This document shows positions 47,387-55,568 of a DNA stretch of 58,744 nt, one piece after another; position 1 is the first letter of the stretch; every line of letters begins with the position of its first letter. This DNA comes from Flavobacteriales bacterium (lineage in GTDB: Bacteria > Bacteroidota > Bacteroidia > Flavobacteriales_C > GCA-002722245): positions 6,206-64,949 of the forward strand of contig PBLA01000033.1 of NCBI GenBank assembly GCA_002722245.1, in the 5' to 3' direction. The notes beneath the pieces are model-generated. The model did not search any database. It was given only the letters and a program-made list of their open reading frames with translations, and was not told the origin of the DNA. Made by a program: the position numbers and the translations under genes.

Positions 47387-48283
47387 TCAATTTTTAAACG
47401 CTTTAATCACTCTGGGTAAATTATTGATTTTTAACACTCTGTAATTTTCTTCTGAAGACCCAAACCCAGAGTAAAAACGATTTAAACCTTCATTTTCTGA
47501 ACCTTCAAAATCTAAAATAAAACCTGATTTAGCATACCTCTTAATTACAGAATCGATAAGAAAAAACAATGCCCCCGAATCTTTTCCTTTTTTCGAATTA
47601 CCTGAAAAAAGAAAGGTAATACGATTTTTAAACTTTATAAAAATTCCTGCACAAACCAACTCACTATTACACTCTACCCCCATTGAAAAAAGAGCATTTT
47701 TACTCTTGGCCTCATTACACAAACTCAATAAATTCTGATAATCAGAATTTGAAAAAGTTTTTAATTTAGCCCCTCTGTTAGAGCGAAACAAATCAACCGT
47801 TTTTTCAGGTGAAACTTCTCTTTTTAAAACCAAACCGTTGTGTTCAGATTTTTTTAAATTTCGAAAATGGTTTTTGGAATATGATTTTTGAAGAATTGAA
47901 TATTCTGAAGGCAATGAAAGAACTAAATTTTTTCGAGACTCGCCATTTTTCGAGCTGAAATTCAAATTCAACTCAATAAATTTCCAATTTTTTTTAAGCA
48001 TATAAATAACTTCTTCTTCCTCTTTTTTTGAATATTTAAGAGAAAACAGTCCCAATTGTTGAATAAAAAATGGGGTATATACATACTTTATTCCGAATTT
48101 TCTTTTGTACGGAACAGGAAAAACTGATACGTAACAGCCCTTATCCTCTCTGACATAAGCACACCAATTCATGGCCAATCCATCCAAAAACCAGGTAAGG
48201 GCATATACCAAACCATTAGATGACTTCAGAACACAATCGTTCCATTTCTTTTCATCAATTTGATTTCTTTTTAAAAATTCCAT
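47387..48283 (-). CDS. FemAB/GNAT-like acyl- or aminoacyltransferase
   Basis: 298 residues, no membrane helix or signal peptide. The second half resembles the GNAT fold of the FemAB-like group: NHFRNLKKSEHNGLVL, LFSMGVECNSELVCAGIFIK and NRITFLFSGNSKKGKDSGAL. FYSGFGSSEENYRVLKI near the end matches the closing strand of such enzymes. It begins one base after the deacetylase gene and closes a four-gene overlapping run, which suggests modification of a surface sugar. The acyl or amino acid donor is unknown. Confidence 0.65.
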   Translation of the reverse strand: MEFLKRNQIDEKKWNDCVLKSSNGLVYALTWFLDGLAMNWCAYVREDKGCYVSVFPVPYKRKFGIKYVYTPFFIQQLGLFSLKYSKKEEEEVIYMLKKNWKFIELNLNFSSKNGESRKNLVLSLPSEYSILQKSYSKNHFRNLKKSEHNGLVLKREVSPEKTVDLFRSNRGAKLKTFSNSDYQNLLSLCNEAKSKNALFSMGVECNSELVCAGIFIKFKNRITFLFSGNSKKGKDSGALFFLIDSVIKRYAKSGFILDFEGSENEGLNRFYSGFGSSEENYRVLKINNLPRVIKAFKN

Positions 48284-49588
48284 TTATTGCTTACCGTATT
48301 CAATCATTTCCTCAAACACCCCTCTCCATCCTTTCCATTGCTTGTAATTATTTAAGCTATCGTTGTGCCAGAGAGATATAAAATTACCGTTAACCATTTT
48401 CACCTCGTCAATCAATCTCCTGTAATGTGGCATTGCATGATCTGGACCAATTCCCATATAATACTTTAATGTACCCTCCATTATTGCAAAGGGGTGTACT
48501 TTTAAATTTGTTTCAACCTCTAAATCCAAATCATAAAAATAAAAAGGAGTACAAATACCCGCTCTAAAACCATAATTGGAAGCGTATCCCATTGTAAAAT
48601 CATCCGTAATATCCAATTCAATCAAATTCCTATACGTTTCTGGAAGGTTTATTTTTAGAAAATGTTGTCGACTTCGCCAAATCTCACGATTAATGATTTT
48701 ACTCAAGCGACCAACTTCTTTTTGCAATTGAACAAAACTGGAATTTGATGCAAAAGAGGGATGTATTCCAATTTTTGAATGATCTGAAATTGATTTTATC
48801 AATGCCTGAAAATTTGTGTTGGCAACAGGTATATTCTTATCATTCAATCCATAATCTCCGAGCAGGAAAAAGTAAATAAAAGTCAACTTTTTGTCTTTGA
48901 CTAGTTTTTCCTGATAATCAAATGTATCGTAAGGATCTTTTTGCAAGCCAAGTAAAGTACGTGTTCTATCTTTAAATTCCTGTGTATTAAATGTGAGAAT
49001 AGATTTTGCATACCCCATTACAGTTCGCACAAATCCTTTTTCTTTATACGCATACGCATTATCTACATCTATTGTAGTAATGAATTTATAGTTTCTCTCG
49101 GGAATTTTAAATTCAGGGTAGAATTCCTGAACAGATTCCACCAGTTTTTTTACCCATATATTAATTACGGGTTGATGCAAAAAATCTTCTTTATAAGCTA
49201 AACTTTGGTCGGCATCAAAACGATTATAGTGATCTTTTTTATGAGGCAAGTACTCTTCATACCGAGACGCCAAATAAAAAGAAGCCGCAAAAACATCAAA
49301 CGAAAACATACTATTTCCGCCTACACTAAAAAAAGCTTTTGTTCTGTGAAAAGGAATTATATTAATATCCTGATCATTTATTCCTTGTTCGAACAAAAGA
49401 GGCTTGCTTCTTACAAAAAAAGAATCTCCAACGGGATTTAGAGTATATGAGATTTTAGTCCCTTTTTTTTCCTCAAAATCCTGTCTTTTTGTAATTATTT
49501 CAAACTCCACCTGCATCAAATCTCTAAAAATAAGATTGAATGCAAACTTTACTCTGCTGGTTATTTTATGCGTAAAAACATAAATCAT
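48284..49588 (-). CDS. Polysaccharide deacetylase-like protein (DUF7033-type N-terminal region)
   Basis: 434 residues. The N-terminal 170 residues form a domain seen ahead of polysaccharide deacetylase folds in Bacteroidota. The C-terminal half has the NodB-like pattern TTIDVDNAYAYKEKG (motif with Asp), KIGIHPSFASNS and WRSRQHFLKI, and a late SLWHNDSLNN. The catalytic metal-site residues deviate from classical NodB, so activity is uncertain. It overlaps wecB by 4 bases and abuts the FemAB-like gene. Its neighbours suggest a UDP-GlcNAc-derived surface glycan. Confidence 0.75.
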   Translation of the reverse strand: MIYVFTHKITSRVKFAFNLIFRDLMQVEFEIITKRQDFEEKKGTKISYTLNPVGDSFFVRSKPLLFEQGINDQDINIIPFHRTKAFFSVGGNSMFSFDVFAASFYLASRYEEYLPHKKDHYNRFDADQSLAYKEDFLHQPVINIWVKKLVESVQEFYPEFKIPERNYKFITTIDVDNAYAYKEKGFVRTVMGYAKSILTFNTQEFKDRTRTLLGLQKDPYDTFDYQEKLVKDKKLTFIYFFLLGDYGLNDKNIPVANTNFQALIKSISDHSKIGIHPSFASNSSFVQLQKEVGRLSKIINREIWRSRQHFLKINLPETYRNLIELDITDDFTMGYASNYGFRAGICTPFYFYDLDLEVETNLKVHPFAIMEGTLKYYMGIGPDHAMPHYRRLIDEVKMVNGNFISLWHNDSLNNYKQWKGWRGVFEEMIEYGKQ

Positions 49589-50691
49589 TTTAACTCTTTA
49601 ACTATTTTGTCACAAATAAAGTGACCTGCCTTTCCGTCTCCAAAAATAGGACTAAACGAAGGAATTAAATGCTTTATTTCACTATATCCATCAATAATTC
49701 TCTTGAAATTTGGACCAACAAGAAGCGCACCATTGTTTTCAATAATTTCTACCCATTCTGTCTCCTCTCTCAATACCAAAGATTTTTTCTTAAAAAAATA
49801 AGCTTCCTTTTGAATTCCGCCCGAATCTGTAACAATTAAATGTGCATTTGAAATTAAGAGAATATTATCCAGAAAACTTACTGGAGGAAGTAATAAAAAG
49901 TCACACAATTCTGAAGACAAAAAAGATTCACCAAAAAATTTGACAATCTGTTTTTGAGTTCTTGGATGAACAGGAAAAACAATTTTTTTTCCAGACTCCA
50001 AGCTTATACTCTTTAATGCCTTTAAAATTGACAATAAATTCTCTTTACTGTCCGTGTTGCCTGGACGATGACAAGTGAATAAAATATAGTTACCAGCAAT
50101 CAAATTATTATCCTTGAGAACAGCTGACGCAAGCTTTGCTTTTTCAAAGTAAAACAAACTGTTGTCGAACATAATATCTCCACAATGGAAAATATAAGAA
50201 CTGTTAATTGCCTCTTTTTTTAAATTCCTAACACCCTGCAAAGTTGGAGAAAAAAGCAACCTTGAGGAATGGTCGGTCAGTATGCGATTTCCTTCCTCAG
50301 GCATTTTTATATTAAAAGATCTCAAACCTGCTTCAACGTGAACCAATGGAATATTATTTTTAACAGCACTAATTGCACCTGCAAGTGTAGAATTGGTATC
50401 GCCATAAACAAGAATTAAATCAGGGTTTTCAATCCTTATTGCTTCATCAACTCCTTCTACCATTTGATTTATTGGGAATTGTTTTTTAAAGTTAATGGCG
50501 TGATTATATTTGGGAGGAGGTAAAAATAACTCTTCAAAAAACACAGCATTCATATTGGCATCATAGTGTTGCCCAGTATTCAATACTACCTCCTCAAGTT
50601 CAAGAGAAAAATCCGACCGAATAACTCGAGTTATTGCGGCTGACTTTATCACTTGAGGACGTGCACCCAATACAGTTAATACCTTTTTCAT
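49585..50691 (-). CDS. wecB: UDP-N-acetylglucosamine 2-epimerase (non-hydrolysing)
   Basis: Interconverts UDP-GlcNAc and UDP-ManNAc for surface polysaccharide synthesis. 368 residues, normal. Signatures are VLGARPQVIKSAAITR, VYGDTNSTLAGAI, HVEAGLRSFNIKMPEEGNR, FTCHRPGNTDSKENL and TDSGGIQKEAYFF. Its start overlaps the radC stop by one base and its stop overlaps the deacetylase gene by 4. No dehydrogenase (wecC) is adjacent, so the fate of ManNAc is open. Confidence 0.93.
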   Translation of the reverse strand: MKKVLTVLGARPQVIKSAAITRVIRSDFSLELEEVVLNTGQHYDANMNAVFFEELFLPPPKYNHAINFKKQFPINQMVEGVDEAIRIENPDLILVYGDTNSTLAGAISAVKNNIPLVHVEAGLRSFNIKMPEEGNRILTDHSSRLLFSPTLQGVRNLKKEAINSSYIFHCGDIMFDNSLFYFEKAKLASAVLKDNNLIAGNYILFTCHRPGNTDSKENLLSILKALKSISLESGKKIVFPVHPRTQKQIVKFFGESFLSSELCDFLLLPPVSFLDNILLISNAHLIVTDSGGIQKEAYFFKKKSLVLREETEWVEIIENNGALLVGPNFKRIIDGYSEIKHLIPSFSPIFGDGKAGHFICDKIVKELK

Positions 50692-51377
50692 TAAAGCTCC
50701 AATTCGTCGGCAAAGCTATAATAAGAATTTCCTGCTATTATAATGTGATCCAATAAATTAATTTCCAACAATTCACATGCTAATTTCATTTTTTGAGTCA
50801 CTTTTTTGTCTTGAATACTCGGATTTAAATTTCCAGATGGATGATTGTGAACCACAATTATTGAAGATGCCAAATTCAATAAAGCTTTTTTTAAAATGAT
50901 TTTCTGATCAACAACAGTCCCAGTAATGCCACCAGAACTAATTCTTTCTTTTTTAACTATAACGTTGGCTCTGTTTAAAAAAAGCACCCAAAACTCTTCA
51001 TGGTTGAGATCTGAAATAAATGGAAATAACTCATTAAAAACATCAACAGCTGAACTAATTTTAACCCTTTCTTCTATAACTGCCTTTCTTCTTCTTACCA
51101 ATTCAAAAGTTGAGCATAAAGTTACCGCCTTTGCCTGACCAATCCCCTTAAACTGCATTAAATCATCAACACCTAACTTTCCAAGTACCAATAAATTGTT
51201 TTGAGCATAATTCAGTATTTTTTTTGCTAAATCAACTGCCGATTCATTTTTTGTCCCACTTCCCAATAAAATAGCAACAAGTTCAGCGTTGCTTAAACTT
51301 TTTGGTCCTTTCTCAATGAGTTTTTCACGTGGACGATCGTCCATTGACCATGACTTTATCGAAGAAATAGTTTGCAC
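50691..51377 (-). CDS. radC: RadC family JAMM-domain protein
   Basis: 228 residues. An N-terminal helix-hairpin-helix-like region (LMQFKGIGQAKAVTLCSTFE) is followed by a JAB1/MPN domain with the metal site VVHNHPSGNLNPSIQD and the upstream Glu in EEFWVLFLNRANV. The historical link to DNA repair is weak; its biochemical role is unsettled. It is the first gene of a run with wecB, a deacetylase-like gene and a FemAB-like gene, all overlapping or abutting, although its job is apparently unrelated to theirs. Confidence 0.94.
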   Translation of the reverse strand: MQTISSIKSWSMDDRPREKLIEKGPKSLSNAELVAILLGSGTKNESAVDLAKKILNYAQNNLLVLGKLGVDDLMQFKGIGQAKAVTLCSTFELVRRRKAVIEERVKISSAVDVFNELFPFISDLNHEEFWVLFLNRANVIVKKERISSGGITGTVVDQKIILKKALLNLASSIIVVHNHPSGNLNPSIQDKKVTQKMKLACELLEINLLDHIIIAGNSYYSFADELEL

Positions 51378-51493
51378 GATGGAAATTTATAAAAATCAAA
51401 ACGACGTTTAAAAGAGAAATAAAACTATTCACAAAAAAAACACACAATACTCCAATTTGGTTTTTTTCTGAAAAAAAGAGAAAAATATAGAAA

Positions 51494-51525
51494 CAAAAAA
51501 AGGTTACCCATTTGAGTAACCCTTA
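51494..51525 (-). terminator. Intrinsic terminator of rpsT
   Basis: Stem GGTTAC/GTAACC (51502-51507 with 51516-51521) followed on the minus strand by a run of seven U, 22 bases after the rpsT stop. Confidence 0.75.
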
Positions 51526-51547
51526 AAATTGTGTATTATAAAATATT

Positions 51548-51802
51548 TTACTTTATTGAAGCAACACTTTTAGCAACAGAGCTTTTCAAATTAGAAGCTT
51601 TGTTTTTATGAATGATGTTTCTTTTCGCAACTCTATCAATTAAAGAAACTACTTTAGGTAAAGCATCCTCAGCAGCCTTCTTATCTTCCAAGCTTTTGAT
51701 ATCTCTAATAGCATTACGCATAGTTTTATGGTAATACTTGTTGCTGATTCTCTTTTTTTCAGCTTGTCTTATTCTTTTCTTTGCAGAAGCGTTATTTGCC
51801 AT
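51548..51802 (-). CDS. rpsT: 30S ribosomal protein S20
   Basis: 84 residues, a three-helix basic protein that binds 16S rRNA early in 30S assembly. The N-terminus MANNASAKKRIRQAEKKRIS and IHKNKASNLKSSVAKSVASI at the end are the family pattern. The ATG is only 14 bases from a 9-bp hairpin that follows tRNA-Glu. No separate promoter is apparent, so it is probably read from the tRNA-Glu promoter at 51949-51980. Confidence 0.96.
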   Translation of the reverse strand: MANNASAKKRIRQAEKKRISNKYYHKTMRNAIRDIKSLEDKKAAEDALPKVVSLIDRVAKRNIIHKNKASNLKSSVAKSVASIK

Positions 51803-51815
51803 AATTTTTAAATGT

Positions 51816-51837
51816 AAAAAGAGACGAATCTCTTTTT
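51816..51837 (-). terminator. Hairpin between tRNA-Glu and rpsT (partial terminator or processing element)
   Basis: Perfect 9-bp stem AAAAAGAGA/TCTCTTTTT with a TTCG loop on the minus strand and five U on the descending arm. It is 12 bases beyond the tRNA 3' end and 13 bases before the rpsT ATG. Confidence 0.55.
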
Positions 51838-51849
51838 GTATAATCTAAG

Positions 51850-51921
51850 TAGCCCGTAGGGGAATCGAACCCCTGTTTCCAGGATGAAAACCTGGCGTCC
51901 TAACCCCTAGACGAACGGGCC
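51850..51921 (-). tRNA. tRNA-Glu (anticodon TTC)
   Basis: A full cloverleaf can be drawn on the minus strand. The acceptor stem (51921-51915 with 51857-51851) includes one G-U pair. The D arm is GTCT/GGAC, the anticodon stem CCAGG/CCTGG encloses TTTTCAT with anticodon TTC, and the T arm AGGGG/CCCCT encloses TTCGATT. Discriminator base A is at 51850. CCA is not encoded. A strong promoter lies just upstream. Confidence 0.97.
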
Positions 51922-51948
51922 AATACATCCTCTTTTAATTGAGGACTG

Positions 51949-51980
51949 CAAATGTAAATCGATTTTTCTTGTAACGCAAA
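51949..51980 (-). promoter_or_regulatory. Promoter for tRNA-Glu and probably rpsT
   Basis: On the minus strand TTTG (51980-51977), 20 bases, then TACATTTG (51956-51949). The start would be near 51943, about 22 bases before the mature tRNA. A small hairpin CCTC/GAGG lies in this leader. Confidence 0.65.
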
Positions 51981-52034
51981 TTTTATTTTAAAAAAACACT
52001 CATTTATCCCACTATTATTGCAAAAGAAGTTTCC

Positions 52035-53510
52035 TTAATATGCTTTTGCAAACAAAACTCTTTGTTCAGAGGGCTTGCCCGAATAAATACAAACCCCGGA
52101 TTCCTGAGTATTCTCTAATGGAATACAACGGATAGTCGCCGATGTCTCTTCCTTAATTTTTAGTTCCGTTTCAGTAGTTCCGTCCCAATGAGCAGAAACA
52201 AATCCACCCTTATTTTTAAGAACTTCTTTAAATTCTTCGTAAGAATTTACTTCTGATATATGTTCATCTCTATATTTCTTTGCCCTGTTGAACAAATTGA
52301 TCTGAATCTCTTCCAGCAATTGGGCCACATGTTCGACAACAGCGTCAAAAGCAACTGTTTCCTTTGATTTATTATCTCTTCTGGCGACTTCAATTACTCC
52401 ATTTTCTAAATCTCTTTTACCAAGAGCCAAACGCACAGGAACACCCTGAAATTCATACTGAGCAAACTTCCATCCCGGTCTCTGATTGTCTCTGTTATCG
52501 AACTTAACTCTAATTCCAATCTTTTTTAGTCCCTGTATTATTGGGCTTAACTTATCAGAGATCGATTTCAACTGTTCCTCCCCTTTATAAATGGGAACAA
52601 TTACCACCTGAACAGGAGCTAATTTAGGAGGAACCACTAAACCTTCATCATCGGAATGGCTCATTATCAAAGCTCCCATAAGTCGCGTTGAAACACCCCA
52701 TGAAGAGGCCCATACGTGCTTTAATTTACCATCCTTATCAGTAAACTTTACATCAAAAGTTTCTGAGAATTTTTGCCCTAAAAAATGAGACGTACCAGCT
52801 TGTAATGCCTTACCATCTTGCATAAGCGCTTCGATACAATAGGTATCTAATGCTCCAGGAAACCTTTCATTTTCAGTTTTTCCCCCTTTAATTACCGGAA
52901 CCGCCATAAAATTCTCTGCAAAATCAGCATAAACATCCAGCATTAATTTAGTCTCTTCGACAGCCTCATCTTTTGTAGCATGTGCTGTATGTCCTTCTTG
53001 CCATAAAAACTCTGAGGTTCTTAAAAAAATTCTGGTCCTCATTTCCCAGCGCATAACATTTGCCCACTGATTGATTAATATCGGTAAATCTCTATGCGAT
53101 TGAATCCAACCCTTGTAAGTATTCCAAATTATTGTTTCAGAAGTAGGTCGGATGATTAACTCCTCCTCTAATTTTGCCTCTGGATCAACTACAACGCCGT
53201 CTCCCTCATCATTATTTTTAAGCCTGTAATGCGTAACAACCGCACATTCTTTAGCAAACCCATCTACATGATCAGCCTCCTTACTTAAATACGACTTTGG
53301 AATAAGCAAAGGAAAATAAGCGTTACTGTGACCTGTTTCTTTGAACATTCTATCGAGTTCACTTTGCATACTTTCCCAGATAGAGTATCCATATGGCTTT
53401 ATAACCATACAACCCCTAACATCAGAGTTTTGGGCAAGATCTGCCTTAATTACCAATTCGTTGTACCATTTCGAAAAATCCTCAGCTCTTGTTGTAAAAT
53501 CTTTAGCCAT
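52035..53510 (-). CDS. proS: Prolyl-tRNA synthetase (archaeal/eukaryotic-like, type 3)
   Basis: Charges tRNA-Pro. 491 residues, the short form without the editing insertion found in the E. coli-type enzyme. Class II features are [36 protein letters not shown], the motif 2 strand [17 protein letters not shown] and motif 3 [19 protein letters not shown]. An anticodon-binding domain follows ([25 protein letters not shown]). It ends with KAY, similar to the conserved Tyr C-terminus of this type. The type is common in Bacteroidota, so recent transfer need not be invoked. Confidence 0.96.
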   Translation of the reverse strand: MAKDFTTRAEDFSKWYNELVIKADLAQNSDVRGCMVIKPYGYSIWESMQSELDRMFKETGHSNAYFPLLIPKSYLSKEADHVDGFAKECAVVTHYRLKNNDEGDGVVVDPEAKLEEELIIRPTSETIIWNTYKGWIQSHRDLPILINQWANVMRWEMRTRIFLRTSEFLWQEGHTAHATKDEAVEETKLMLDVYADFAENFMAVPVIKGGKTENERFPGALDTYCIEALMQDGKALQAGTSHFLGQKFSETFDVKFTDKDGKLKHVWASSWGVSTRLMGALIMSHSDDEGLVVPPKLAPVQVVIVPIYKGEEQLKSISDKLSPIIQGLKKIGIRVKFDNRDNQRPGWKFAQYEFQGVPVRLALGKRDLENGVIEVARRDNKSKETVAFDAVVEHVAQLLEEIQINLFNRAKKYRDEHISEVNSYEEFKEVLKNKGGFVSAHWDGTTETELKIKEETSATIRCIPLENTQESGVCIYSGKPSEQRVLFAKAY

Positions 53511-53794
53511 ATTTTGGAATAATTTTATGCTTTACAATACAGTACTCAATAAAAGTATCGTTAAAATTTTCACTTCAATTAAATCATAAAAATACAAATA
53601 AACGATTGATATAGGAATGAAGCTGTTTAGACAAATTATAATTGTTCTACTTTCCACAGCAACACAAATGCAAACACGAAATGTTTAAAGAAAAAATACA
53701 TACTTCAAAAACAGGCTTCAGAAATAAAAACAATAAAACTAAAAATCGAACACAATAACATAAAAACCCACCAAAAGAAAAACAAAAGATTACA
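53511..53794. other. Gene-free spacer upstream of proS
   Basis: About 284 AT-rich bases. I see no TAnnTTTG promoter facing proS. The only reading frame of note is a 23-codon plus-strand frame at 53617-53688 that resembles a lone signal peptide; it is not supported as a gene. The terminator at 53795-53827 bounds the stretch. Confidence 0.5.
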
Positions 53795-53827
53795 AAAAAA
53801 GTCCCGGATAAACACCGGGACTTTTTT
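53795..53827. terminator. Intrinsic terminator after the zinc-ribbon gene
   Basis: Stem AAAAAAGTCCCGG/CCGGGACTTTTTT, perfect, with a 7-base loop. It lies 23 bases beyond the stop of the minus-strand gene at 53850; symmetry would let it work in both directions. Confidence 0.9.
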
Positions 53828-53849
53828 AATCAGTTTGATTTGCGATTAA

Positions 53850-54599
53850 CTAGGAAAGTTCTTCAGCTAAATCTGAATCAACTAAAATTCTTCCACAATG
53901 TTCACAAACAATTATTTTTTTTCTTAACCTGATTTCAAGTTGTCTTTGAGGTGGGATACTATTGAAACAACCGCCACAGGATTCACGCTCAACAGAAACA
54001 ACCGCCAAACCATTTCTCACAGAACCTCTCACTCTCTTATAAGCTATAAGAAGTCGATCATCAATAACTTTTTCGGCTTTTACGGACTTCGCCTGAAGAC
54101 TTTTTTCTTCTTTTTCGGTTTCAGTAATTATACTATCAAGCTCGTCTTGTTTCAATTTCAAATCAGAAGCTCTTGCCTCAAGCTTAGTTTCATTTTCAAG
54201 TAATATCTCTTTCTTACCCTCAATTTTTGCTTTTGCTTCTTTTATTCTTTTGTTGGCCAACTCAATTTCCAAAGTTTGAAATTCTATTTCTTTCGACAAT
54301 GAATCAAACTCTCTATTGTTTCTTACATTGTTTTGCTGCTCTTTATATTTCTCAATTGCAGACTCAGCATCAACAATAATATTTTTTTTATCTGAAACGT
54401 TTTGGTCAAGATCAGCAATCTCCTCATTAATCTTATTAATACGTTTATTTAAACCGGCAACTTCGTCCTCCAAGTCCTGAACTTCCAAAGGCAGTTCTCC
54501 TCTTACAATTCTAATTTTATCAATTTTGGAATCAATAAGTTGCAATGAGTATAATGCTTTTAACTTATCTTCTACTGTAATTTCCTTAACTTTTGCCAT
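53850..54599 (-). CDS. Coiled-coil zinc-ribbon protein (CT398 / DUF164-like)
   Basis: 249 residues. The first 190 form a long antiparallel coiled coil (heptads rich in Glu, Lys, Ile and Leu). A C-terminal C4 zinc ribbon follows, with Cys pairs in SCGGCFNSIPPQ and VCEHCGRILV. Relatives are cytoplasmic adaptor-like proteins with proposed nucleic-acid or secretion-related roles; none is established here. It is 8 bases downstream of the Nif3-like gene, a pairing frequently conserved in Bacteroidota. Confidence 0.9.
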   Translation of the reverse strand: MAKVKEITVEDKLKALYSLQLIDSKIDKIRIVRGELPLEVQDLEDEVAGLNKRINKINEEIADLDQNVSDKKNIIVDAESAIEKYKEQQNNVRNNREFDSLSKEIEFQTLEIELANKRIKEAKAKIEGKKEILLENETKLEARASDLKLKQDELDSIITETEKEEKSLQAKSVKAEKVIDDRLLIAYKRVRGSVRNGLAVVSVERESCGGCFNSIPPQRQLEIRLRKKIIVCEHCGRILVDSDLAEELS

Positions 54600-54607
54600 C
54601 TTAATCT

Positions 54608-55393
54608 CTATAAATAATTAATCGGATTCGTGTTTACTTTCGAAAAACAAGCCACAAATGTAGTGAATTTTTCAGACAGATAATCATAAATAAGCTCCTG
54701 CGTACAAATTTCAGACTCAAAATGACCAATATCGGCAATAACTATCTGTCCGTCAGCATCAAAAAATTGATGATACTTAAAATCACTGGTTATAAAAACA
54801 TCGGCTTTTGCTCGAATTGCATCTTCCAATAAAAAACTTCCACTACCTCCACAAACCGCAACTCTGCAAACAGATTTATTAAGAAGCTTTGTGTACTTTA
54901 ATGCACCTGTATTAAAAGTTTTTTTCACATTTTTCAAAAAGTCCATCTCATCCAAGGGCTCAGAAAGCTCACCAATCATACCTGACCCAACCTCATCCTC
55001 ACCTTTTTTTAAATTTAAAATGGAACGATTTTTTAATTTTAACAAGTCACATATTTTCGAATTAACACCAGTCATTACAGCATCCAAATTTGTATGACAA
55101 GCGTATATGGCTATGTTATTTTTTATGGCTTTAATCACAGTTCTTTCGATATAATTTGAACCATTAAACTTTTTTAAACCCTTAAAAACAATTGGATGAT
55201 GCGCAATAATAAGATTAGCACCTAAATGAATAGCTTCCTCAACAACCTCCTCTGTGCTATCCAGCGCAATTATAACACCCTTGATTTCAGTTTTAGGATC
55301 ACCTACTATTAAACCTGCATTATCATAACCTTCCTGATAGCTTAATGGCGCCCATTCCTCCAAGGAATCCATTACTTTTTGAATTGTTGTCAT
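54608..55393 (-). CDS. Nif3-like dinuclear metal-centre protein
   Basis: 261 residues. Metal-binding residues are visible in NLIIAHHPIVFKGLKK, ACHTNLDAVMTGVN and the C-terminal VIADIGHFESE, typical of the NIF3/YbgI family, which assembles as hexameric rings. Some relatives act in GTP cyclohydrolase-like or tRNA-related reactions, but the function is unsettled. Many Bacteroidota homologues are about 365 residues with an inserted PII-like domain; this one lacks it and is close to the short E. coli YbgI form. Operon with the zinc-ribbon gene. Confidence 0.92.
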   Translation of the reverse strand: MTTIQKVMDSLEEWAPLSYQEGYDNAGLIVGDPKTEIKGVIIALDSTEEVVEEAIHLGANLIIAHHPIVFKGLKKFNGSNYIERTVIKAIKNNIAIYACHTNLDAVMTGVNSKICDLLKLKNRSILNLKKGEDEVGSGMIGELSEPLDEMDFLKNVKKTFNTGALKYTKLLNKSVCRVAVCGGSGSFLLEDAIRAKADVFITSDFKYHQFFDADGQIVIADIGHFESEICTQELIYDYLSEKFTTFVACFSKVNTNPINYL

Positions 55394-55568
55394 ACGTGTA
55401 AATGTATAAAATCAAACACTTATATAGAAACCCTATTCCAAACAAAACACATAAATAAATGTTTTTAATTCCAATTAAAAAGTGTATCCTTTTTATGATT
55501 TATTAATTATAACAACACGCGTATGTAATTTATATTTAAATACCTCGTTTCAATAAAAAAAATAAAAT

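Noticed and set aside
53617-53688. 23-codon plus-strand frame resembling a bare signal peptide upstream of proS.
   Set aside because: No mature region follows and it points away from proS with no promoter. It is probably chance in AT-rich sequence.
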